Shown: positions 55,142 through 63,681 of the stretch, piece by piece
Numbering within the stretch: the stretch's first letter is position 1
Layout: every line of letters begins with the position of its first letter
Source: Mangrovimonas cancribranchiae
GTDB lineage: Bacteria; Bacteroidota; Bacteroidia; Flavobacteriales; Flavobacteriaceae
Length of the DNA stretch: 64,000 bases
Direction of reading: 5' to 3'
NCBI RefSeq assembly: GCF_037126245.1
Contig: NZ_CP136925.1
Span: 434,001-498,000 of the forward strand
Notes under the pieces: generated by a model
What the model saw: only the letters and a program-made list of their open reading frames with translations
The model's database searches: none
Told to the model about the DNA's origin: nothing
Position numbers and translations under genes: made by a program

Positions 55142-55780
55142 ATGATTCGTAATTTGTTATTATTTGCTCTAGCAATATTAATCTTTTCTTGTACTTCTGA
55201 TGATTCTCAAATTCAACAAGATGATGAAGCCAATTTTTATGCTTTGGAAGTAGGCAATTGGTGGGTTTACAAAAACTATAAATACAACATTAATACTGAG
55301 TTTTATGAGAATACAGGAGTTGTGGACTCTGTCAGTATTGTTGGTACAGAAATGATTGATGGAAGTACCTATTATGAGTTTAGAACTAAAACCACTGGAA
55401 ATGAAGATGGCATAACCTATTGTAACCCTAATGGAGAACATTTTGAGTTATTAAGGGATTCCTTAGGGTATTTGATTTGGGAAACAGGTCAAATCAAATT
55501 CACCAATAACGATTATGAGCAAAGGGAATTGAATGCTCAAAACTGGGGAACTATTTACGAAAAGCTTATGCAAGAGCAGGAAACCCTTTCTGTAGAATCT
55601 GGAACTTTTAGCTGTATTTATTTTGAGCGTTATGCAATTGACTCTAATGGGAATCAACTTCCAGGAAAGGATCATTTTTATTATTCAGATGGTATTGGGT
55701 TGATTTATGATACTAGTTCATTTGTTTCAGATCCAATACATGTTGTAGAGCGTCGATTGGATACTTACTTTGTTCAATAA
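55142..55780 (+). CDS. Hypothetical lipoprotein
   Basis: 212 residues. A signal peptide ends in the lipobox IFSC (Cys17), followed by TSDDSQ, the acidic CxSDD-type start common in Flavobacteriaceae surface lipoproteins. A predicted beta-rich domain (YALEVGNWWVYKNYKYN, then SVSIVGTEMIDGSTYYEF) follows. The WWVYKN opening is seen in many uncharacterised lipoproteins of this phylum. No function can be assigned. Confidence 0.8.
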   Translation: MIRNLLLFALAILIFSCTSDDSQIQQDDEANFYALEVGNWWVYKNYKYNINTEFYENTGVVDSVSIVGTEMIDGSTYYEFRTKTTGNEDGITYCNPNGEHFELLRDSLGYLIWETGQIKFTNNDYEQRELNAQNWGTIYEKLMQEQETLSVESGTFSCIYFERYAIDSNGNQLPGKDHFYYSDGIGLIYDTSSFVSDPIHVVERRLDTYFVQ

Positions 55781-55870
55781 AATTGATGAAAAAATAATAG
55801 TTCAAATATTTGTTATTTAAAAAATGTAAAGCTAACTTTACGTAAAGAAAACTTTACAAAAAATAATATT

Positions 55871-56317
55871 ATGTTTAAACTTCTACCACATCGTTTTAAA
55901 AAAATGGGGCTAATTATAGCACCAATTGGATTTTTTCTTTGGTTAGTCATGCAGAAGGGGTGGATATCAAGTTTTTCAAAAATTATTGGACTTACAAATC
56001 CGACCTTATTGAATATAAGTTTTGCAATTCTTGGCTTTTTCTCTTTTATGTTTGGTCTTTATGCTTTGGCATTTTCTAAAGAAAAAATAGAAGATGAAAT
56101 GATAAAAAATATACGATTAGAGTCTTTTCAGTTTGCTGCTTTATTACAAATTGTAATTATAACTATAGGCTTAATTTGGGTTGGTTTAATGAAAAATCCG
56201 CCAAAAGATGCTGGTTTAATGTTATTTTTTATTGCAACAATTTTCATTTTTTGGTTAACATACATTACACGTTTTAATTACATTCTTCACTTTGAAATTT
56301 ACAAACATGAAGAATAA
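55871..56317 (+). CDS. Small membrane protein, four helices, unknown
   Basis: 148 residues with four hydrophobic helices (about 12-30, 43-67, 91-112, 117-139). No recognised motif. Its last codons overlap the start of the XRE regulator by 11 nt. This coupling (small integral membrane protein then a 68-residue HTH) recurs in bacteria and suggests that the membrane protein modulates the regulator, or is regulated with it. Confidence 0.7.
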   Translation: MFKLLPHRFKKMGLIIAPIGFFLWLVMQKGWISSFSKIIGLTNPTLLNISFAILGFFSFMFGLYALAFSKEKIEDEMIKNIRLESFQFAALLQIVIITIGLIWVGLMKNPPKDAGLMLFFIATIFIFWLTYITRFNYILHFEIYKHEE

Positions 56318-56513
56318 TGTTAAGGTAATAAGAAAAGATAAAGGATTAACACAAGAGAAACTAGCCGAATTACTTAATGTATCTCGTCAAACAATCATAT
56401 CTATTGAATCCAGTCGTTATGTTCCGTCAACAATGTTGTCTCTAAAAATAGCAAAGTACCTTAGTAAGAGAGTTGAAGAGCTTTTTGAACTAGAACAGAA
56501 GGATTTTGATTAA
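56307..56513 (+). CDS. Short XRE-family helix-turn-helix regulator
   Basis: 68 residues from ATG 56307; the longer frame has only a TTG. The whole chain is one HTH_3 domain: RKDKGLTQEKLAELLNVSRQ, then TIISIESSRYVPSTMLSLKI. The VSRQTIISIE recognition helix and ending ...RVEELFELE match the YozG/SinR-like minimal regulators. It is translated together with the membrane protein upstream. There is no own promoter. Confidence 0.88.
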   Translation: MKNNVKVIRKDKGLTQEKLAELLNVSRQTIISIESSRYVPSTMLSLKIAKYLSKRVEELFELEQKDFD

Positions 56514-56521
56514 AAAGATAG

Positions 56522-56579
56522 TTAGCTTAAATGATAGGTTTTGTTCAGAACTAATTGATGATAATTTAGATTAAGCTAA
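56522..56579. repeat. Inverted repeat at convergent gene ends
   Basis: TTAGCTTAA (56522-56530) and TTAAGCTAA (56571-56579) pair perfectly around a 40-nt AT-rich loop. It lies between the XRE gene (+) and the PaiB-like gene (-). The long loop makes it a weak terminator. Confidence 0.35.
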
Positions 56580-56580
56580 A

Positions 56581-57168
56581 CTAAAACATCTTGTTCAAAA
56601 ACTTTTCAATACTTTTTTGATGCTGTTTTATGAGTTCTTGTTTAGCTAATTCAAAATCTTCTGTGTTGCGGTTTTGGGAGAGTTTAAACTTGCCTTCCCA
56701 ATGCGAAATGGTTATTTCAAACCCTTTTACGTAGGGTAAATAAGCTTCCATTTTTGGGTTGTCGGCTTTTAAAATATAGGCATTTTCAGGCTCTAAAAAG
56801 GTGGTCATGTTAATCATACTTTGTTTAATTTTATCTGCATCCGTAATTTCCGTAGCTATTCCTTTTAAATGCACTTTTACGTAGTTCCAAGTAGGGAGTT
56901 GTTCGGTTTTGTACATGCTAGGAGAAATGTAGCATTGCGGTCCAGAAAAAATAATAGTAACAGGCTGGTTATCTTTTAATAATTCGGCTTGGGGATTAAA
57001 CTTATCTACATGTCCAATAAGCTTGTTGTCATTATAAATAAGCGGTAAATGTGTAACAACTGGCTCATCATTTTTTACCGAGATAAGTGTAGCTAGAGGA
57101 AATTTCGCCATCATGGCAATCATGTGAGCTTTGTTGTTATCTTGATGAATTTTAGGTGGATACGCCAA
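56581..57168 (-). CDS. FMN-binding negative transcriptional regulator-like (PaiB family)
   Basis: 195 residues from TTG 57168; no ATG is available near the family start (LAYPPKIHQDNNKAHMIAMM). It is a split-barrel flavin-binding fold with GPQCYISPSMY and PTWNYVKVHLKG, as in PaiB. PaiB is named for repression of protease genes in Bacillus, but most family members have unknown roles and may simply bind FMN. It is monocistronic and divergent from radC. Confidence 0.87.
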   Translation of the reverse strand: MAYPPKIHQDNNKAHMIAMMAKFPLATLISVKNDEPVVTHLPLIYNDNKLIGHVDKFNPQAELLKDNQPVTIIFSGPQCYISPSMYKTEQLPTWNYVKVHLKGIATEITDADKIKQSMINMTTFLEPENAYILKADNPKMEAYLPYVKGFEITISHWEGKFKLSQNRNTEDFELAKQELIKQHQKSIEKFLNKMF

Positions 57169-57221
57169 TTTAGAATGTCCTGTAAGTTGATTTATAAAAA
57201 TACAATATTTATATTTATAAA

Positions 57222-57920
57222 ATGACTGATAAAACTAGTTCGTTTTCTATAAAGCATTGGAATCAAGATGATCAACCAAGAGAAAAGCTACGCGATAAAG
57301 GAAAATCTGTATTAAGCGATGCCGAGTTGGTGGCTATTCTCATAGGTTCAGGTAGTCGAGAAGAAAGTGCTGTAGAGCTTTGTAAACGTATTCTAGCAAG
57401 TGTAGACAATAACTTAAACGAATTAGGAAAACTATCTTTAAAGCAATTAATGGCATTTAAAGGAATAGGCGAAGCTAAGGCTATAAGTATTGCTGCTGCC
57501 ATGGAATTAGGAAGACGACGTAGGGGAGAAGATGCTTTAAAACGAAAAAAAATAACCTCCAGTATTTCAGTATTCGAATTAATGCAACCCATAATAGGCG
57601 AATTACCACACGAAGAATTCTGGATTATTTATTTAAACAATTCTAATAAAGTTTTACAGAAACTTCAGTTAAGCAAAGGTGGTATTACCGGAACTCTGGT
57701 TGATGTGCGTTTGGTTATGAAAACAGCCTTGGAATGTGGTGCAACAGCTATAATTTTAACTCATAACCATCCTTCGGGAACGTTAAAGCCAAGTGCGGCA
57801 GATAAACAGATAACACAAAAGTTAAAAGAAGCAGGACAAAGTTTAGATATTAAAGTACTAGATCATCTTATCGTAACCGAAAATGCTTACTTTAGCTTTG
57901 CCGATGAAGGTGTTATATAA
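57222..57920 (+). CDS. radC: RadC (JAB/MPN domain) protein
   Basis: 232 residues. N-terminal UPF0758 helical part with helix-hairpin-helix (LMAFKGIGEAKAISIAAAME) and a C-terminal JAMM site LTHNHPSGTLKPSAAD, metal-binding His-His-Asp. Despite the name, a DNA-repair role is not established. It is the first of a plus-strand run with the deacetylase-like gene 9 nt on. Confidence 0.93.
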   Translation: MTDKTSSFSIKHWNQDDQPREKLRDKGKSVLSDAELVAILIGSGSREESAVELCKRILASVDNNLNELGKLSLKQLMAFKGIGEAKAISIAAAMELGRRRRGEDALKRKKITSSISVFELMQPIIGELPHEEFWIIYLNNSNKVLQKLQLSKGGITGTLVDVRLVMKTALECGATAIILTHNHPSGTLKPSAADKQITQKLKEAGQSLDIKVLDHLIVTENAYFSFADEGVI

Positions 57921-57929
57921 ATACTTTTA

Positions 57930-59231
57930 ATGCTATTAGTTTATACTCATAAAATCACACCGCGATTAACCTATGCTTTTAAGCATATTTGTACACGTGT
58001 TTTAGGTGTTCCTGTAAACTTCACGACAAAAGTAGAGGAGTTTATTGCACATAATAGTATAAAAATGTCTTATACAAAACAGCCATTAAGCAGTGAAGTT
58101 TTTGTAAGAAGCCATGAATTGCTATTTGAACAAGGATTATCTGATTTAGATTTTTATGTTCAAGATTGGGATGATACAAAAGGTTTTTTTTCCACAACGG
58201 AAAAAAGCACCTTACCTTTTGATATTTTTGCAGCAACATTTTATTTGTTAAGTCGATATGAAGAGTATTTACCACATGTAAAAGATGAGTATGGTCGTTT
58301 TACAGCCACCGAAAGTCTAGCTTTTAAGCACGATTTTTTACATCAACCAGTTGTAGATATTTGGTCTTACAAGTTAAAAACTGTGTTACAAAAACAGTTT
58401 CCGGAATTTCAATTTCCTGAAAAGAGTTACGATATTAAACCCATAATAGACGTTCCTTCACCTTACGATTTTAAACAGAAAGGATTGCTAAGAACCATAG
58501 GAGGAACCTTAAAAGACTTAGTGAATTTTAAGTTAAAAAAACTCTACTTAAGGTTTTTAGTTTTGTTTGGTTTACGCCATGATCCTTACGATACCTATAA
58601 GTACATTCTGAACAAACAGAAACAGTACGATTTTAAATTTCAATTTTTCTTTTTAATTGGTGATTATTCAACTTTTGATAAAGGTGTTAGCGCACAAAAA
58701 AAGCAATATATTTCATTAATAAAACACGTGGCAGATTATTGTCATGTTGGTCTAAAAGCATCATATTTTGCTTTAGAGAATAGTAGTATTCTAAAGAAAG
58801 AAAAAATACGAATGGAGTCTATATTAAACACATCGTTGTCAGCTTCTAGACAATCGTTTTCAAAGCTTAATTTGCCAGAGGCTTACCGTAATTTGGTGGA
58901 CTTAGAGATTTTTGAAGATTATACGATGGGCTATGTTAATCATTTAGGGTTTCGAGCCGGAACATGTACGCCATTCTACTTTTATGACTTAGATTATGAA
59001 ATACAAACCCCACTAAAGGTTCATCCTTATCATTTAATGGATTATGCCTTATTAAAAATTCATTCGCAATTAGATAAGAAAAAAGCCATTAATGAATTAA
59101 TTAAAGAAATTAAGGCAGTAAAAGGTGAGTTTGCACCAGTTTTTCATAATTACACGTTTAGTGAAATAGAACGTTGGCAAGGATTTAAAGAACTTTTTAA
59201 TTTAATGTTAGATTCGAAATATGAAGCTTAA
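57930..59231 (+). CDS. Polysaccharide-deacetylase-like protein, divergent
   Basis: 433 residues. The N-terminal part (about 1-150) fits the DUF7033-type domain of Bacteroidota deacetylases (FDIFAATFYLLSRYEEYLPH). The C-terminal part keeps the closing LGFRAGTCTPFYFYDL and SRQSFSKLNLPEAYRNL. The usual metal-binding sites look changed: IIDVPSPYDF instead of a DxDxAY-type motif, and VGLKASYF where homologs have GxHxSY. It may be inactive or use another chemistry. It overlaps the HAD gene by 11 nt. Confidence 0.75.
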   Translation: MLLVYTHKITPRLTYAFKHICTRVLGVPVNFTTKVEEFIAHNSIKMSYTKQPLSSEVFVRSHELLFEQGLSDLDFYVQDWDDTKGFFSTTEKSTLPFDIFAATFYLLSRYEEYLPHVKDEYGRFTATESLAFKHDFLHQPVVDIWSYKLKTVLQKQFPEFQFPEKSYDIKPIIDVPSPYDFKQKGLLRTIGGTLKDLVNFKLKKLYLRFLVLFGLRHDPYDTYKYILNKQKQYDFKFQFFFLIGDYSTFDKGVSAQKKQYISLIKHVADYCHVGLKASYFALENSSILKKEKIRMESILNTSLSASRQSFSKLNLPEAYRNLVDLEIFEDYTMGYVNHLGFRAGTCTPFYFYDLDYEIQTPLKVHPYHLMDYALLKIHSQLDKKKAINELIKEIKAVKGEFAPVFHNYTFSEIERWQGFKELFNLMLDSKYEA

Positions 59232-59910
59232 CGGAATAACCGATGTTTTTTTTGATTTAGATCATACACTTTGGGATTTTGATAAAAACTCAAAGCTAAC
59301 TTTTGATAAAATATTTAAAATAAATGATATTGAAGTAGATTTAGATGAGTTTGTCTCTGTATATGAACCCATAAATTTTCAATATTGGAAACTATACCGT
59401 GAAGAAAAAATAGATAAGAAAAACCTTAGATTTAATAGGTTACAGGATACGTTTACTATACTTAAGTTACAAGTTCATGAAACGACTATAAATAAACTTT
59501 CAGACGATTATATTACGTATTTATCTACTTATAATCATCTTTTTAATAACGCTGTAGAGATATTACATTATTTATCAAAAGACTACCAATTGCATATTAT
59601 TACCAACGGTTTTAATCAAGTACAACGAAAAAAACTAGTCAATTCTAAAATAGACGTTTTCTTTAAATCGGTAACAGATTCTGAATCTGTTGGTGTGAAA
59701 AAACCAAACTCGAAAATTTTTAATCATGCTATAACATTAGCAAATACTTCACCAGAGCAAAGCATTATGATAGGTGATAATTTAGAAGCTGATATTTATG
59801 GCGCATTAAATGTTGGCATTGATGCTATTTTTTATAACTTAAACAATACTTCTGTAGATAATGGTATTAAACAAATTACGAGTTTACAAGAGTTAAAGGA
59901 TTACTTATAA
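59221..59910 (+). CDS. YjjG-type HAD phosphatase (noncanonical pyrimidine nucleotidase)
   Basis: 229 residues. HAD motif I FFDLDHTLWDFD (Asp12 nucleophile, Asp14), motif II in HIITNGFN, motif III Lys in VGVKKPNSKIF, motif IV MIGDNLEADIYGA. The C1 cap and DHTLWDFD opening are those of YjjG, which dephosphorylates noncanonical pyrimidine nucleotides. Specificity is inferred from the family only. Confidence 0.87.
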   Translation: MKLNGITDVFFDLDHTLWDFDKNSKLTFDKIFKINDIEVDLDEFVSVYEPINFQYWKLYREEKIDKKNLRFNRLQDTFTILKLQVHETTINKLSDDYITYLSTYNHLFNNAVEILHYLSKDYQLHIITNGFNQVQRKKLVNSKIDVFFKSVTDSESVGVKKPNSKIFNHAITLANTSPEQSIMIGDNLEADIYGALNVGIDAIFYNLNNTSVDNGIKQITSLQELKDYL

Positions 59911-59939
59911 ATACTATACTTACAATTAAAATATTTTAC

Positions 59940-60761
59940 ATGAAAAGGACTTGTTTATTATTGTTAACGCTGTTTTTAACATTATCAGCTTACACACAAA
60001 AAAATATAAATAATTATAAATATGTTGTCGTTCCTAAGAGTTATGACTTTTTAGGTGAACCTGATAAGTACCGATTAAATTCTTTATCACAGTTTTTATT
60101 CGAAAAATATGGTTTTACTGCAATTATGGAAGGCGATGAGTACCCAGAAGACTTGCAAAAAAACGGATGTTTAGCCTTGTACAGCAATGTAGAAAAAGAT
60201 GGTGGTCTGTTTTTAACCAAATTAAAAGTAGTTTTAAAGGACTGCAAAAAGGATATCGTTTACGAATCTAAATTAGGACAGAGTAGAGAAAAAAAATATG
60301 TTGTAGCTTACAATAAAGCACTTAGAGATGCTTTTGTGTCTATAGATATGTTACAATACGCTTACGAACCATTGCCAGAGGATAACAAAAGCGATAGTGA
60401 AGAGGTAAAACAACTCAAAGCTGAGATTAAGCAATTAAAAGAAGATAAATCAAAACCAATAAATAATACTGTTAATGTAGATATAGCTACAACAACTCAA
60501 GTAGCAAAAGAGGCAGCACCTTCAAAAACAACCGATTCAGCTTTAGTGTATCAAGCTAAACTTAATTCCAATGGGGTGTTCTCTTACGATGTTTTTACCA
60601 ATGGCGAAAAAGCCTTTACATTATTATATACAGGAAAGGAAGATATTTATATGATTAAAGATAAAAATGCAGTTGTTTATAAGCTTAATGGTAATTGGGT
60701 TAAAGCAGAGCAATTAAATACTGGAGACTTACAGGTTAAAGTTATAGACCTTAAGTTTTAA
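59940..60761 (+). CDS. Secreted protein of unknown function
   Basis: 273 residues. A signal peptide (to about SAYTQ) is followed by a folded N-terminal domain (YKYVVVPKSYDFLGEPDKYR), a short coiled coil (about 155-172, VKQLKAEIKQLKEDKSK), a Thr/Ala-rich linker and a C-terminal beta piece. Similar proteins are annotated as hypothetical in Flavobacteriaceae. It lies 29 nt after the HAD gene and converges with rarA, overlapping by 4 nt. Confidence 0.75.
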   Translation: MKRTCLLLLTLFLTLSAYTQKNINNYKYVVVPKSYDFLGEPDKYRLNSLSQFLFEKYGFTAIMEGDEYPEDLQKNGCLALYSNVEKDGGLFLTKLKVVLKDCKKDIVYESKLGQSREKKYVVAYNKALRDAFVSIDMLQYAYEPLPEDNKSDSEEVKQLKAEIKQLKEDKSKPINNTVNVDIATTTQVAKEAAPSKTTDSALVYQAKLNSNGVFSYDVFTNGEKAFTLLYTGKEDIYMIKDKNAVVYKLNGNWVKAEQLNTGDLQVKVIDLKF

Positions 60762-62035
60762 TAGCCGTATTTATTTTTCCAACGTTTTTTTAAAAAGTCA
60801 CGTTGGGCATTTTCTCTTGCATTATTACCTGGTTCGTAAAATTTCTCTCCAGTAATTTCTTTGGGAAGAAATTCTTGTTCAGCAAAATTATTATTGTAAT
60901 TATGGGCGTATTTATAATTATCGCCATAGCCTAAATCTTTCATTAATTTAGTTGGCGCATTTCTAATTTCAAGAGGTACACTTAAATCGCCTGTTTGTTT
61001 AACCATAGCTTGTGCCGAATTAATAGCTTGATATGCAGTATTACTTTTAGGCGAGCAGGCTAGGTAAGTGGCACATTGGCTTAAAATAATTCTAGATTCT
61101 GGGTTGCCTATAACCGAAACAGCTTGAAATGTATTATTAGCAATTACTAATGCTGTAGGATTAGCATTTCCAATATCTTCACTTGCTAAAATTAACAAGC
61201 GTCTAGCTATAAATTTAACATCTTCACCACCTTCAATCATTCTTGCCAACCAGTAAACAGCTCCATTGGGGTCGCTACCACGAATAGATTTTATAAAAGC
61301 TGAAATGATATCGTAATGTTGCTCGCCCGTTTTATCGTAACGTACGGTATTACTTTGTACTTTATTTAAAACAAATTCGTTTGTTATTGTAATTTCTTCT
61401 GCGGTTTCCGATGTAATGATTAATTCAAAAATATTAAGTAGTTTCCTAGCATCACCACCAGAAAGACGTAATAAAGCATCGGTTTCTTTAAGGGTGATGT
61501 TTTTTTTAGCTAGTTGTTCATCTTTTTCAATTGCACGCGTTAAAAGGGCTTCTAAATCGGTTTTTTCAAAAGCATTTAAAATATAAACTTGACATCGTGA
61601 AAGTAGGGCAGGAATCACTTCAAAGCTTGGGTTTTCTGTTGTGGCACCAATTAAAGTAACCCAGCCTTTTTCAACAGCTTGTAATAAGGAATCTTGTTGC
61701 GATTTACTAAATCTATGAATTTCATCAATAAATAGAATAGGGTTTTTAGTTGTAAACAAGCCACCACTATTTTTTGCCTTTTCAATAACTTCTCGAACAT
61801 CTTTTACTCCAGAATTTATGGCGCTAAGTGTGTAAAATGGTCTTTTTGATTGTTCGGCAATAATGTTAGCCAAGGTCGTTTTACCTGTTCCTGGTGGTCC
61901 CCAAAAAATCATAGATGGAATAATACCTTGCTCGATATGTTTGGTTAATACACCTTTGTCACCCACAAGATGTTTCTGACTAATATAGTCTTCCAAAGAT
62001 TTTGGTCGTAATCGTTCTGCCAATGGTTCGTTCAT
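60758..62035 (-). CDS. rarA: Replication-associated recombination protein A
   Basis: 425 residues. AAA+ ATPase of the MgsA/RarA/WRNIP1 family: Walker [16 protein letters not shown], Walker [17 protein letters not shown], sensor 1 [10 protein letters not shown], and the C-terminal tetramer domain ([19 protein letters not shown]). It acts at stalled forks and single-stranded DNA gaps. Its ATG faces the rhomboid gene. Confidence 0.96.
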   Translation of the reverse strand: MNEPLAERLRPKSLEDYISQKHLVGDKGVLTKHIEQGIIPSMIFWGPPGTGKTTLANIIAEQSKRPFYTLSAINSGVKDVREVIEKAKNSGGLFTTKNPILFIDEIHRFSKSQQDSLLQAVEKGWVTLIGATTENPSFEVIPALLSRCQVYILNAFEKTDLEALLTRAIEKDEQLAKKNITLKETDALLRLSGGDARKLLNIFELIITSETAEEITITNEFVLNKVQSNTVRYDKTGEQHYDIISAFIKSIRGSDPNGAVYWLARMIEGGEDVKFIARRLLILASEDIGNANPTALVIANNTFQAVSVIGNPESRIILSQCATYLACSPKSNTAYQAINSAQAMVKQTGDLSVPLEIRNAPTKLMKDLGYGDNYKYAHNYNNNFAEQEFLPKEITGEKFYEPGNNARENAQRDFLKKRWKNKYGY

Positions 62036-62136
62036 GTGGTAAAAATAATGTAATTTAAGTGGAATTAAAAGATGTTGATTACTGACATTTTATCACATCA
62101 GTCTATATTGGATTACCTTTTGCTTATAAAGTTAAT

Positions 62137-62883
62137 ATGAATCACTTACATGACGACAATTTTAAGTTTACCAATGGTGTAGTACTTTACCCTATATTAT
62201 TTGTTTTAATTATTTGGGTGGTGTTTTGGGTTGAGATTAGATTTGGTTTAGATTTTACGTTTTTAGGTGTTTATCCACAATCGTTGTCTGGTTTAAAGGG
62301 TATTGTATTCAGCCCTTTTATACATTCCAATATTACGCACTTATATCATAATACCATACCCTTATTTGTTTTAACTGCTGCCATGTTTTTTTTCTACAAA
62401 GACATTGCATGGAACGTAATTGTTTATGGAGTTCTGCTTTCGGGTTTGCTAACTTGGCTTATAGGACGACCATCTTACCATATTGGAGCAAGTGGCGTAA
62501 TTTATGTATTGGTGAGTTTTACTTTTTTTAAGGGTGTTTTTGCTAAACACTTTAGACTTATTGCTTTGTCTTTATTAGTTGTTTTTCTTTACGGAAGCAT
62601 GTTATGGTACATTTTTCCAGTTAAAGAGCAAATGTCTTGGGAAGGACACTTGTCGGGGTTAATTACAGGATTATTGTTTGCTTTTATTTTTAGAAATAAG
62701 ATAGCAAAACCAGTTAAATATGAGTGGGAAGATCCTGAGTATAACGAAGATGATGACCCATTTTTAAAGCATTTTGATGAAGACGGTAATTTTATTGAAA
62801 CACTACCAGAAGAAGAATTTGAAACAGATGAAAACTCTTCTTATAGGGTAAATTATATTTTTAAAGAAGACAATAAGGACTAA
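62137..62883 (+). CDS. Rhomboid-family intramembrane serine protease
   Basis: 248 residues, six membrane helices. The catalytic Ser is in YHIGASGVIYVL, the His in WEGHLSGLITG, and the loop-1 region FSPFIHSNITHLYHN holds the conserved HxxxxHxxxN. The C-terminal tail is acidic and cytoplasmic (EDPEYNEDDDPFLKHFDEDG). Substrates are unknown. The gene is convergent with rlmB, overlapping by 4 nt. Confidence 0.92.
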   Translation: MNHLHDDNFKFTNGVVLYPILFVLIIWVVFWVEIRFGLDFTFLGVYPQSLSGLKGIVFSPFIHSNITHLYHNTIPLFVLTAAMFFFYKDIAWNVIVYGVLLSGLLTWLIGRPSYHIGASGVIYVLVSFTFFKGVFAKHFRLIALSLLVVFLYGSMLWYIFPVKEQMSWEGHLSGLITGLLFAFIFRNKIAKPVKYEWEDPEYNEDDDPFLKHFDEDGNFIETLPEEEFETDENSSYRVNYIFKEDNKD

Positions 62884-63614
62884 TGTCTTTGTCTAACTAC
62901 TTCATACAAAAAGGCACCACAAGCTACAGAAACATTTAAAGACTCTATATCGCCAAGCAATGGTAGTTTTGCTTTTTCATCTACAGCTTTTAAAACCGAA
63001 GGGGAAATACCTTTGCCTTCAGCACCCATTATAATACCTGTAGGTTCTTTAAAGGAAACATCATAAATAAAATTATCTGTTTTTTCAGTAGCAGCTACCA
63101 CTTTTATACCAGAAGCCTGTAAATGAAATACAGCATCTTTAATATGATCTACTTTACAAATGGGGATTTTAAAAACTGCACCAGCACTTGTTTTAATTGT
63201 GTCGGCATTTACTGGAGCGCCACCTTTTTTCTGAATAATAATACCATTAACCCCTGTACATTCGGCAGTTCTTATAATAGCACCAAAGTTTCTAACATCG
63301 CTTAGTTGGTCTAACAATAAAAATAGAGGTGTTTTTCCAGATTCTATAACACTCATAACCAAGTTGTCTAAATCATAAAAGTCGATAGGTGAGATTTGCG
63401 CAACAACACCCTGATGGTTTTTATGTGAGAGTCTATTTAATTTTTCAACAGGAACTACGCTATAGGAAATATTTTCTTTTTTAACGAGATCATGTAACTC
63501 TTTATATAATTCGCCTTGTAAGCCTTTTTGGATAAAAAGCTTATCAACTGTTTTTCCAGATTCTATGGCTTCAATAATAGCACGTAAACCAAATATTTGA
63601 GTGTTTTTTTCCAT
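62880..63614 (-). CDS. rlmB: 23S rRNA 2'-O-ribose methyltransferase (RlmB/TrmH type)
   Basis: 244 residues. N-terminal substrate-binding domain (IFGLRAIIEAIESGKTVDKL) and a SpoU-type trefoil-knot domain with the three motifs: NFGAIIRTAECTGV, IIMGAEGKGIS and LPLLGDIESLNVSVACGAFL. RlmB 2'-O-methylates G2251 of 23S rRNA in E. coli. Length and N-domain support RlmB rather than a tRNA TrmH. Confidence 0.93.
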   Translation of the reverse strand: MEKNTQIFGLRAIIEAIESGKTVDKLFIQKGLQGELYKELHDLVKKENISYSVVPVEKLNRLSHKNHQGVVAQISPIDFYDLDNLVMSVIESGKTPLFLLLDQLSDVRNFGAIIRTAECTGVNGIIIQKKGGAPVNADTIKTSAGAVFKIPICKVDHIKDAVFHLQASGIKVVAATEKTDNFIYDVSFKEPTGIIMGAEGKGISPSVLKAVDEKAKLPLLGDIESLNVSVACGAFLYEVVRQRH

Positions 63615-63627
63615 GGGGTAAAGGTAT

Positions 63628-63661
63628 AAAAAAAGCGACTGAAAATTTCAGTCGCTTTTTT
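63628..63661 (-). terminator. Terminator of the gene at the right edge
   Basis: Stem A6-GCGACTGAAA / TTTCAGTCGC-T6, nearly loopless in sequence. On the minus strand it follows the stop at 63682 by about 20 nt, and its T tail points toward rlmB. Confidence 0.85.
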
Positions 63662-63681
63662 ATCTTTTTATAAAAAAGATT

